Below are positions 7,649-15,029 of a DNA stretch of 64,000 bases, piece by piece (position 1 is the first letter of the stretch; each line of letters begins with the position of its first letter). The notes under the pieces were generated by a model. It was not told the DNA's origin and searched no databases. It saw only the letters and a list, made by a program, of their open reading frames with translations. The stretch is taken from NCBI RefSeq assembly GCF_020297485.1, contig NZ_JAIWZC010000001.1, positions 3,286,001-3,350,000 on the forward strand, read 5' to 3'. The translations under genes and the position numbers were made by a program. The DNA comes from Enterocloster clostridioformis (GTDB taxonomy: Bacteria > Bacillota > Clostridia > Lachnospirales > Lachnospiraceae).

Positions 7649-9109
7649 TTATAGTTTTTGATACCGTTTCAACGCTTCACCGGAATCTTTCCCGCGGCAA
7701 TAAGTTGTACTCTCAATGCCCTTTCCCAAAAGGCTCCTGATTTCCCTCACTGTCAGATCAGGTTCAAAATACTTGAGCTGGGCTCCCAGGTTTCCCAGGG
7801 ACGTACTCTCTTTCCCCCCTGTCACTACCCTTTTACCCGCTGCATCCGCCGTCATCTGACATAACCTTGCATTCCGTGAGCCTCCGCCTACCATATAGAC
7901 AGTGTCCTTTTTCTTTCCGCTGATTTCCTCCAGGTCTTGTATCACCGAGGCAAAGCTCAGCGCCATGGAGTTTTGAAAACCGCATATGATTGTACCCCAG
8001 TCTTTTTCTCCGGAAGCCTGACCGGTCTTAACAAAATAATTCCAAATCTCGTCAGACATATGTACAGGATTAAAAAAACTGGTATCGTTCACAGGGAACA
8101 GCGGTACTATCCCCTCATGGCGGTCACCAAGGCTGTTAAGCTCTTCCCAGCCAATGTTCCCATGTTCCCCTTCATATTCCTCCTTAATGCGTTGGATGAT
8201 AAACATACCAGCACTGTTACGCAGCAGGGTGATTTTATTAAATGCCCCTATTTCGTTGGTCAGGCATCTCTTTCTCACTTCTTCATTCACGATTGGCTCC
8301 TCTAACTCCATGCCGATAAGCGCCCAGGTCCCTGTGCTGACAAACAGAAATTCATCCTCCTCTGCCGGAATCGCCAGGACAGCGGCAGCTGTATCATGGG
8401 ACGGCACGCAAATTACCGGTACATCATACGATATGCCCAGAATTTCCTTTACATTAGAATGAAGCATGCCAATGGCCGTACCGTGTTTCCCAATGGCGGC
8501 AAACAGATCGGAGGGTATTTCCATCGTCCTCAATACTTCTTCACTGAGCTCCCTTTTTCTGGCATCCATCAGCTGGGTCGTGGACAATTCGCTGGGCTCA
8601 TTCACCATACAGCCAGTAAAGAGATAGTTTAAGATATCCGGAATCATGAGAAGCTTATGGCCGCAGAAAACAATGGACTGCATTTTCTCCATCATTCCCT
8701 TTATCATATTGACCGAATTAATCTTATCGCACAGGATTCCCGTCTGCCCGAACAGATATGTCCTCTGCTCCTCAGACATCTGTTCCAGAACCTCTGCCCC
8801 TATGCCGTTCCTGTATGACAATGGATTCTGAATCATAAGCCCCTGTTTGTCAAACAGTGCAAAATCCACTCCCCATGTACAGATACCGATTGAGTGGATG
8901 GTTCCGGCCCGCTTTACCGCCTCTTTTAACCCCTCTAATAATTTTTGGTAAATCATCAGTATATCCCAATAAAAATACTGATGAACCCTGACCATATAAT
9001 TTGGTATCCGGGAAATGACTTCTGTGGTTATTTGTTCCCCGTCATACACTCCCAGAATAACCCTGCATGACGAATTACCGCAGTCAAACGCTACCATATT
9101 CCGCTTCAT
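7649..9109 (-). CDS. rhaB: Rhamnulokinase-like carbohydrate kinase (FGGY family)
   Basis: A 486-residue FGGY kinase that phosphorylates a ketose at C1 with ATP. N-terminal domain: FDCGNSSCRVILG (phosphate loop) and WGVDFALFD (sugar contact). C-terminal domain: PSHDTAAAVLAIP and STGTWALIG, then the adenosine-binding loop MVGGGSRNARLCQM near residue 430. Length and motif set match rhamnulokinase. The ATG at 9109 was chosen over two upstream in-frame codons on ribosome-site spacing. It follows the activase gene by about 20 bases. No rhamnose or fucose isomerase is present in the operon, so the true substrate may be another ketose formed by the glycyl radical enzyme. The stop codon abuts the deletion that removed the ATPase N-terminus. 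Confidence 0.85.
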   Translation of the reverse strand: MKRNMVAFDCGNSSCRVILGVYDGEQITTEVISRIPNYMVRVHQYFYWDILMIYQKLLEGLKEAVKRAGTIHSIGICTWGVDFALFDKQGLMIQNPLSYRNGIGAEVLEQMSEEQRTYLFGQTGILCDKINSVNMIKGMMEKMQSIVFCGHKLLMIPDILNYLFTGCMVNEPSELSTTQLMDARKRELSEEVLRTMEIPSDLFAAIGKHGTAIGMLHSNVKEILGISYDVPVICVPSHDTAAAVLAIPAEEDEFLFVSTGTWALIGMELEEPIVNEEVRKRCLTNEIGAFNKITLLRNSAGMFIIQRIKEEYEGEHGNIGWEELNSLGDRHEGIVPLFPVNDTSFFNPVHMSDEIWNYFVKTGQASGEKDWGTIICGFQNSMALSFASVIQDLEEISGKKKDTVYMVGGGSRNARLCQMTADAAGKRVVTGGKESTSLGNLGAQLKYFEPDLTVREIRSLLGKGIESTTYCRGKDSGEALKRYQKL

Positions 9110-9128
9110 CAACACCCCTGCCCCTCTC

Positions 9129-10037
9129 CTATTGAATTTTTATCTCCAGACCAAACCCTTCCGCCCGCTGTACAAGGAATGATAAGTCCGCCTTCTTAAG
9201 GGACGGCATATTCCCCATCTCATACGCCCGTCCTAACCCCTGATATTTGGGCAGCCCCAGCCTGTGATAAGGAAGAAATACAATCTCGGATATATGATTT
9301 AAACTCTTAATGTACCTGAAAAAACCATTGATGGACGCCTCATCATCATTGCAGCCCGGAATATAGGGATATCTGACTGACAGTTCCCCGTTGTAATGAC
9401 CGCACAGCCATTCCAGATTGCTGAGTATCAGGGTATTGTCCACACCTGTCAGCTCCTTATGCTTCTCAGAATCAATCTGTTTGAAGTCATAATATATATA
9501 ATCAACACGCCCGTTTATGTCTTCCAATGCCTTTTGGGGGACATGCCCGCATGTTTCAACCAGGGTATTATAACCTCTCCGGTGCATCTGCTCTCCAATA
9601 GCCCCAATAATTTCACTGTAATATAATGGCTCTCCTCCGCTGAATGTAACGCCGCCGCCGGACATTCCATAATATTGCCGGTCCTTCAGTATCTCAGCAA
9701 GAAGCTCATCCTCGTTGTATTTTCTGCCCATTATCTCCCTGGCGTCCGCATAGCACTCCCTGATGCATACACCGCATTGCCTGCACTTACTCTGGTCTGT
9801 AATATATCCGTAACCTTCCTTGTAACTTATGGCTTTTTCCGGACACAAAACACTGCATCTTGCGCAGCTGATACAAACATTTGTCTTCACCAGAACCTCT
9901 GTCCCAGCTCTCTGGGATTCGGGGTTTGCACACCATCTGCAGCGGAGGGAACAGCCCTTTAAAAATACTACGGTGCGGATACCGCGGCCATCCTCTGTCG
10001 CATACCGTTCTATATTAAATACATTGCAACCCCCCAT
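9129..10037 (-). CDS. Glycyl radical enzyme activase (radical SAM, with ferredoxin insert)
   Basis: A 302-residue PflA-like enzyme that uses S-adenosylmethionine and a [4Fe-4S] cluster to put the radical on the glycine of its partner. The radical SAM motif CSLRCRWC is at residues 29-36. Two ferredoxin-type cluster motifs follow (CISCARCSVLCP about 53-64 and CRQCGVCIREC about 85-95); this insert is typical of activases for dehydratase, decarboxylase and lyase glycyl radical enzymes and absent from PflA itself. The GGEPL motif follows at about 135. The gene lies 59 bases after the glycyl radical enzyme gene, so the partner is clear. Confidence 0.93.
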   Translation of the reverse strand: MGGCNVFNIERYATEDGRGIRTVVFLKGCSLRCRWCANPESQRAGTEVLVKTNVCISCARCSVLCPEKAISYKEGYGYITDQSKCRQCGVCIRECYADAREIMGRKYNEDELLAEILKDRQYYGMSGGGVTFSGGEPLYYSEIIGAIGEQMHRRGYNTLVETCGHVPQKALEDINGRVDYIYYDFKQIDSEKHKELTGVDNTLILSNLEWLCGHYNGELSVRYPYIPGCNDDEASINGFFRYIKSLNHISEIVFLPYHRLGLPKYQGLGRAYEMGNMPSLKKADLSFLVQRAEGFGLEIKIQ

Positions 10038-10096
10038 GTTTGTGATTCCCCCTATTCATCATCCGCCGTTTCACTCACCGCATTGCGGTACTTAAG

Positions 10097-12508
10097 CTAT
10101 AATTCCAGCTCAGCCCTGCTTATCACATCCATCTGGCACTCCGGGGACAGTGACGTAAACAATGCACTGTAGCCAGAAACCCTGACCATCAAATCCTTAT
10201 ATTCATCCGGATGCTCCATCGCCTTCTTAAACACCTTGTTATCCACCACATTAAACTGAATCTGCTGCCCGTAGTTTTCAAACAACACCTTAATCATGGC
10301 AATTACCTTCTCTCTATTCTCATCCGTATCCAGCGCTCCTTTGGACAGACGCATATTGAATATGGCGCCCTTCTGGAACCATATGCTGGGCAGTTTCATG
10401 ACTGAATTGCAGGCAGCCGTGGCGCCTTTTTTCTCCGAACCATTGGCAGGGGAGATTCCATTATTTACCGGCTGTCCGTCCTTACGTCCGTCCGGTGTGG
10501 CTCCAATGCTCTTTCCAAAAGCAATGTTACCCGTCACAGGACTCTGGCTGTAGGAGTAACAGCATGGCACCGGCCCTTTTCCATACTTCGAACTTCTGTA
10601 TTTATACCTGTAGCTGGAACCAATGTAGTCCTCCAGTTCAACTACCCACTTATCAGTTCTCTCATCATCGTTTCCAAATTTGGGTGCCTTGTTTAACAGT
10701 ATCGCCCTGATTTCCGGCCCGGCAGGCACTGTCTCCATATCCTCATAATTGGTGCTCATGGCATGAAGTACCTGTTCCATGGTCAGAAGCTTCTGATTAA
10801 ATACAATCTCGTCTAATGCTGCCAGGGAATCCCCTGCACTGATAGTACCTGCCGTAGGCCCGCCGTCCGCCGAGTATACGGAACCGCCCTCCACAAGGTC
10901 CATCGCTCTCTCTATACAGTCATATACCAGGGATGATCGGAATGCGTTGATGTCCTGCTGTATATGGATTTCATCATTGATATGCTCTGTTTCAACCTGC
11001 AGACCCATAAAATAATCCAGGGTCTGCTTATACAGTTCCATCAGTTCCCTTACACTGCCGCAGTCCTCCGCACGTTTTTCCAAATCCACAAAGTGGTATC
11101 CGGTCTTAGGGTCCGTGCCGTCGTGCAGTGTGATTTCCAGCACCTTCTCCACATTCAGCCATGGACCTTTGGCCGCAAAATCCCATTTCCCGGGAATCGA
11201 TGCCTCGATACATCCGTCCGGCACCCAGTCCACCCGGTCTTCCTCAGCAATCCCCATATTTTCAAGCGTCCTTATAAATGCCTTATCATTATAAAATGCC
11301 GGCTGGCCGCCCTGATGCCTCTGTGCTGCCTTTAACGCCTTCATCATGAACGCATCACTGGTTCCCTCGAACCATTTAATGGATACGGATGGTGTAAACA
11401 GCCTTACATTTTCACATGCTTCCACACACAGATGGGAAACTTCATTTGTTGCATCCTTTCCGTCCACTGTCTGGCCCGCAATGGCAAGATTAATGAACAT
11501 CTGGTACCCCAGGAAAAACTCTGTATCCGGCCAGCTCCTGAGCTTATTAAGTTCATTGCATTTGATGAAGAAGCATTCGACTATCTCCAGAGCCTCTTCT
11601 CTGGTGATTCTGCCTTCCTCCAAATCCTTCTTATAGTAAGGATACACATACTGGTCAAAACGCCCCAGTGAAATGGCATGCCCATTGGATTCCAGATGGA
11701 CCGCCAGCAGAATCATGTAGATGGACTGAACCGCCTCGTGGAAGGTTCTGGCCGGATTCAACGGAACATTCCTGCATATGCCCTCCAGCTTGAGAAGTTC
11801 CCTCCTGCGTGTTTCATCCTTTTCCTGCTCCGCCTGCTCTTTGCAGCGGTCAGCAATACGGCCCGAAAACATCACCACGGCCTGATTGCCCTGAAGGGCG
11901 GCCTCAAGAAACCATCTTTTTCTTGTATTGCCCGGCTCTCTGGGGTCCAGCCTCTTAAGCTTATTCTCTATCCGTCTCATGACATCGGATAAGCCTTTAT
12001 CTACCACACCTTTGTAATCAACAATTACATTGCCCAAACCGGCAGCGGACACCCATGTATCGTCAATCACATTGGCGTCCCAGGCCTGGTTGATTTTATC
12101 AGGAAGGGTCTTTCTCAGATTTTCATATAAGGACTTCCCCTTCCAGTATTCCACACATTCTAATATTTTGTCTTTGTCTTCCTGTGTGTAGTAAAACCTA
12201 TCGCCTGGTCTTTTATCCGGGGAAAAAGGCGAGCCGTTTAATTCCGCTTCCAGCCAGTCCGTGGAATACTCCGGATATATCGGGGATGCTTTAGGCCACT
12301 GCGCCTGGTTTCCCACAATCAGCTCGTCTGCATTCACATAAACCGTCATGCGGCTCAGCACATCATAAAATGCCTGGGACCGCCTCAGCGCAATTGGTTT
12401 TCCCTCTGTCTCCTTCATAGACTCAGTAAAATAGACGCACCGCTCCGGACAAATACGCGGGTCTGCAGCAAATAACCGTTCTCTCAACCTTTCCGTTCTT
12501 TTATTCAT
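10097..12508 (-). CDS. Glycyl radical enzyme of the PFL-like dehydratase/lyase group, substrate unknown
   Basis: An 803-residue enzyme, first gene of the operon. The active-site cysteine with its partner acid is at about 433-435 in VPDGCIEAS, and the radical glycine is at about 779 in RVSGYSALF. The GCxE arrangement marks the dehydratase/C-X lyase branch and differs from the adjacent double Cys of true pyruvate formate-lyase. The start at 12508 follows GAGGGG by 6 bases. Family members act on glycerol, propane-1,2-diol, choline, hydroxyproline, isethionate and others, which cannot be told apart by eye. The kinase and aldolase downstream, together with a sugar importer, suggest a sugar or polyol substrate. 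No aldehyde dehydrogenase or microcompartment genes are present, so a standard propanediol pathway is not supported here. Confidence 0.88.
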   Translation of the reverse strand: MNKRTERLRERLFAADPRICPERCVYFTESMKETEGKPIALRRSQAFYDVLSRMTVYVNADELIVGNQAQWPKASPIYPEYSTDWLEAELNGSPFSPDKRPGDRFYYTQEDKDKILECVEYWKGKSLYENLRKTLPDKINQAWDANVIDDTWVSAAGLGNVIVDYKGVVDKGLSDVMRRIENKLKRLDPREPGNTRKRWFLEAALQGNQAVVMFSGRIADRCKEQAEQEKDETRRRELLKLEGICRNVPLNPARTFHEAVQSIYMILLAVHLESNGHAISLGRFDQYVYPYYKKDLEEGRITREEALEIVECFFIKCNELNKLRSWPDTEFFLGYQMFINLAIAGQTVDGKDATNEVSHLCVEACENVRLFTPSVSIKWFEGTSDAFMMKALKAAQRHQGGQPAFYNDKAFIRTLENMGIAEEDRVDWVPDGCIEASIPGKWDFAAKGPWLNVEKVLEITLHDGTDPKTGYHFVDLEKRAEDCGSVRELMELYKQTLDYFMGLQVETEHINDEIHIQQDINAFRSSLVYDCIERAMDLVEGGSVYSADGGPTAGTISAGDSLAALDEIVFNQKLLTMEQVLHAMSTNYEDMETVPAGPEIRAILLNKAPKFGNDDERTDKWVVELEDYIGSSYRYKYRSSKYGKGPVPCCYSYSQSPVTGNIAFGKSIGATPDGRKDGQPVNNGISPANGSEKKGATAACNSVMKLPSIWFQKGAIFNMRLSKGALDTDENREKVIAMIKVLFENYGQQIQFNVVDNKVFKKAMEHPDEYKDLMVRVSGYSALFTSLSPECQMDVISRAELEL

Positions 12509-12535
12509 GTTCCGCCCCTCACATTCACTTCGTGT

Positions 12536-12584
12536 ATGTAACTTGTTACATTTACAATATAGCACTTTATGGTCTTGTTTTCAA
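12536..12584 (-). promoter_or_regulatory. Promoter and operator of the glycyl radical operon
   Basis: On the minus strand, TTGAAA (12584-12579), a 17-base spacer and TATATT (12561-12556) form a near-consensus sigma-A promoter. The start region is covered by a 16-bp palindrome ATGTAACTTGTTACAT (12536-12551), ideally placed for a repressor. The divergent LacI-family gene is the obvious candidate protein; that assignment is inference. Confidence 0.75.
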
Positions 12585-12690
12585 TAATACATTTGTGTAT
12601 TTTTCATATTAAATCATTATTTTTCCCTCTTTTTTAGCGATTATTCCTTGTATCTTCATCTTGCCAATTACACCAGTTTGATGTGTTAAG

Positions 12691-12742
12691 TAAAACTGTT
12701 ACATTTTTTCGTGTTTACAATTAATTTTATTTAAACTATAAT
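12691..12742 (+). promoter_or_regulatory. Promoter of the LacI-family gene with operator half-site
   Basis: TTTACA (12714-12719), a 17-base spacer and a perfect TATAAT (12737-12742) precede the regulator. Just upstream, 12697-12704 repeats the half-site TGTTACAT of the operon-side palindrome, so the regulator may also bind here and control itself. Confidence 0.7.
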
Positions 12743-12820
12743 ATGATATGGTCGGATGAAGCTTATTTTTTCTTTTTATGAAACAAGTTTCACCCCTTCA
12801 GAACCAGGAGGAGAAATCGT

Positions 12821-13849
12821 ATGAACAAGGAAAGCCGTCCGGAAAATAACGGATACATCGGAATCAGGGATATTGCCAAACTGGCGGGAGTCTCTACCGC
12901 AACTGTATCCCGCGTCATCAATAATCCAGAAATGACATCTGAAAAGGTCAGAAAGAAAGTGCAAAAAGTAATTGAGGAATATAACTATATCCCGAACCAG
13001 CCTGTCAAGAAAATCTTTTCCAAGACAAGCAATACCATTGCCGTGTTTATATATGACATGGAGAACCCCTTTTTCATCAGTCTGATTAAAGAACTGAACC
13101 AGATATGTCTGGAACACAACTATATGCTTCTTATTTGTGATACAGGAAGCAACCCGGAACTTGAAAAGAAATATCTTTACTTCTGCCTGGCTAACCGATG
13201 TGCCGGTATCATTCTGACAGAAGGCGTTGATTCCGATATTTTTGAAGCCTGCAGGATCCACATTCCAATTGCATTTCTGGACCGTAAGACGCATGGCAAA
13301 TTCTCAAGCGTACGTTCCAACAACAGGCAGATGATGCAGCCAATTGTGGACTACCTTTACAATCTCGGGCACAGAAAAATTGCCTTTGTCGGCTGTAAAA
13401 CACCCATGGATTCTGTTATTTCCAGACAGAATGGCTACATAGAAACAATGGCAGGAAAAGGACTCCCCATTATCCAGGAATATATTTATGACAGAAACCT
13501 TCAACTGACCCTTCAGGCCGGAAGCCAGGCTCTTAATTATTTCCTCTCCCTTCCGGCCGCCCCTACGGCAATCATCTGCTGTAATGACATCATTGCCTTA
13601 GGGGCCTTGAACGCAGCATATTCCCTGGGGTTAAAAATCCCCGCAGACATGTCCATTGTAGGATTTGATAATGTAATCAGCAATCTCCATCAGCCTCAGA
13701 TAACCACTGTGCAGCAGAACCTGCGGGATATATCCCTCGAATTATTTGAGCTGGTGGTCAATCCGCCGGATGAGCCTGTATCCAAAATCATTGAAGCCTC
13801 CTTCATAGAAGGCGCCACCTGCAGCAGAATCGAAACACCCCAAAAGTAA
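12821..13849 (+). CDS. LacI/PurR-family transcriptional regulator
   Basis: A 342-residue sugar-responsive DNA-binding protein. The N-terminal helix-turn-helix and hinge read IRDIAKLAGVSTATVSRVIN and then YIPNQPVKK. The ligand-binding domain follows, with the usual openings NTIAVFIYDMENPFF (about 65) and FLDRK, and the C-terminal core ICCNDIIALGAL and DMSIVGFDN. It is transcribed away from the glycyl radical operon and shares the control region with it. It probably represses that operon and releases DNA when the sugar or an intermediate binds. Length and domain order are standard. Confidence 0.92.
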   Translation: MNKESRPENNGYIGIRDIAKLAGVSTATVSRVINNPEMTSEKVRKKVQKVIEEYNYIPNQPVKKIFSKTSNTIAVFIYDMENPFFISLIKELNQICLEHNYMLLICDTGSNPELEKKYLYFCLANRCAGIILTEGVDSDIFEACRIHIPIAFLDRKTHGKFSSVRSNNRQMMQPIVDYLYNLGHRKIAFVGCKTPMDSVISRQNGYIETMAGKGLPIIQEYIYDRNLQLTLQAGSQALNYFLSLPAAPTAIICCNDIIALGALNAAYSLGLKIPADMSIVGFDNVISNLHQPQITTVQQNLRDISLELFELVVNPPDEPVSKIIEASFIEGATCSRIETPQK

Positions 13850-13865
13850 ATACTTATGCCTGGAA

Positions 13866-13915
13866 GCCATCCGAAAAAGCGGAAATTGTACGGTATGCTT
13901 TTGCGGATGGTCTTT
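13866..13915 (+). terminator. Probable terminator of the LacI-family gene
   Basis: CCATCCG pairs with CGGATGG, and inside it AAAAGC pairs with GCTTTT, giving a long interrupted hairpin 17 bases behind the stop codon, followed by TCTTTC. The T-run is weak. Confidence 0.5.
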
Positions 13916-13963
13916 CAGTCAAACTTCAGTCAAACTATTTTAAACCAACAGACAAAAAACCTC

Positions 13964-13992
13964 TTGATTTATCAGAGAAAATATGATAGACT
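13964..13992 (+). promoter_or_regulatory. Promoter of tRNA-Gly (GCC)
   Basis: TTGATT (13964-13969), a 17-base spacer and TAGACT (13987-13992), 32 bases before the tRNA. Confidence 0.6.
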
Positions 13993-14023
13993 ATACCACG
14001 TCAAAGTAATATCATACTTTTAT

Positions 14024-14095
14024 GCGCGAGTGGCTCAGGGGTGGAGCACCACCTTGCCAAGGTGGGGGCCGCGGGTTCGAATCCCGTCTCGCGCT
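14024..14095 (+). tRNA. tRNA-Gly (GCC)
   Basis: Acceptor stem GCGCGAG/CTCGCGC, D arm GCTC/GAGC, anticodon stem CCACC/GGTGG with loop TTGCCAA (anticodon GCC), and a T arm with TTCGAAT. 72 nt including the discriminator base. A T-run follows directly. Confidence 0.96.
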
Positions 14096-14105
14096 TTTTT
14101 ATTAC

Positions 14106-14140
14106 GCCGGAGACTGCGCTGCCAGTTCTCCGGCCTTTTG
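14106..14140 (+). terminator. Terminator behind tRNA-Gly
   Basis: Stem GCCGGAGA/TCTCCGGC (14106-14113 with 14127-14134), followed by CTTTTGTTTC. Confidence 0.75.
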
Positions 14141-14172
14141 TTTCTTTCAGATTCAAAGCTTATATAAAGCAA

Positions 14173-14205
14173 TGGGAAGGCGCCCTCACGCGGGCAGCCT
14201 TCCCA
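14173..14205 (-). terminator. Terminator downstream of cwlD
   Basis: Stem TGGGAAGGC/GCCTTCCCA (14173-14181 with 14197-14205) with flanking A/T runs on both sides. It lies about 45 bases past the cwlD stop and could also catch readthrough from the tRNA. Confidence 0.7.
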
Positions 14206-14249
14206 TTTTTAAATCTGTTTTTCTGATTGCCAGGCCGAATCACCGGCCT

Positions 14250-14963
14250 TTAATGTTTCTGTTTTACCGTATTAAGGTACTCCATGATTCCCATATGTAT
14301 GGTCCAGGCCATCCTGTCCTGATATTCCTCATCCTCCAGGCGCTTGGCTTCCTTTCCATTACTCAGGAATCCGCATTCCACTATGACAATAGGCTCCTTC
14401 ACATGAAGCAGGAGATAATAGTTGTCATTGGCCTTGGCCATCCTCTTGTTGGCCTCGCCCAGCACATAGTCAAAGCGCTTCTGCAAAATTTCCGCCAGAA
14501 ACTTTCCCTTCTCCGATGTCTTATAGTAAAAGACCTGGCCTCCGGATACATATTCCTCATGGTAACTGTTCTGGTGAATGCTGACCACCAAATCAGGTGC
14601 CGCCTCATTTATGATTTCGCACCGTTTTCTCATGTCCGCCATCTTTTTATGACTGTCCCCAGAGCTGTAAAGTCCCTGGTCCGAGTCCCTGGTAAGGATC
14701 ACCTCTACGTCGGAGGCCTCAAGATATGCTTTCAGCTGCTCTGATATCTTCAGGTTAATATCCTTTTCCAGCTGACCATTTATCCCTACCTTACCCGGAT
14801 CGCTGCCTCCGTGTCCGGCGTCTATGACCACCACCGGCCTTGCCTTGTCTGCCTCCGCTGCCTGATTATGGACAGCCACCAGTGTTCCTGCCTGCCATGA
14901 TATCAGTGCCACGATACAAAGCAGCAGAATCCCCATCACTGTCTGCCATGCTGAATGCTTCAT
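14250..14963 (-). CDS. cwlD: N-acetylmuramoyl-L-alanine amidase, germination type
   Basis: A 237-residue zinc amidase (Amidase_3) that removes the peptide side chain from muramic acid in the spore cortex, the first step toward muramic-delta-lactam. A membrane anchor lies at residues 8-30. The zinc and catalytic residues are seen in VIDAGHGGSDPGK, QLEKDINLK, SIHQNS and IVIVECGFLSN. The phrase SIHQNSY followed by GGQVFYY and the total length match CwlD, as opposed to autolysins with repeats. The ATG at 14963 has AGGGAG at suitable distance. It is the last gene of a leftward group with two other envelope-directed proteins. It implies a spore-forming host. Confidence 0.9.
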   Translation of the reverse strand: MKHSAWQTVMGILLLCIVALISWQAGTLVAVHNQAAEADKARPVVVIDAGHGGSDPGKVGINGQLEKDINLKISEQLKAYLEASDVEVILTRDSDQGLYSSGDSHKKMADMRKRCEIINEAAPDLVVSIHQNSYHEEYVSGGQVFYYKTSEKGKFLAEILQKRFDYVLGEANKRMAKANDNYYLLLHVKEPIVIVECGFLSNGKEAKRLEDEEYQDRMAWTIHMGIMEYLNTVKQKH

Positions 14964-15029
14964 CAATGGGCGCTCCCTGATAACCTTTATTCCAGTATAT
15001 TCACCCGCCTGATGAAAATGAACCTGTTT

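Larger units (their letters stand above)
5727..7650 (-). pseudogene. Sugar ABC transporter ATP-binding protein (RbsA type), broken
   Basis: Only the second half of a two-domain RbsA-like ATPase remains, split by an insertion sequence. The upstream fragment (about 7303-7640) holds IVYLSEDRKDEGL, the signature NLSGGNQQK and the Walker B end FDEPT. The downstream fragment (5727-5945) holds GARDEIYNIMYDL, IIMISSDLVEVL and the C-terminus. Three lesions are visible: the first ATPase domain is absent (the frame opens right at the end of the kinase gene); an IS630-family element sits at a TA in the DEPT-R codons; and a G6 tract (C6 at 5933-5938 on the plus strand) puts the downstream part out of frame even after in-silico removal of the insertion. 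A functional protein is not expected. Confidence 0.88.

Noticed and set aside
10097..12508. Calling the enzyme propane-1,2-diol dehydratase or choline lyase
   Set aside because: Both share the GCxE and RVSGY motifs; no microcompartment or aldehyde dehydrogenase gene supports either, so the substrate is left open.
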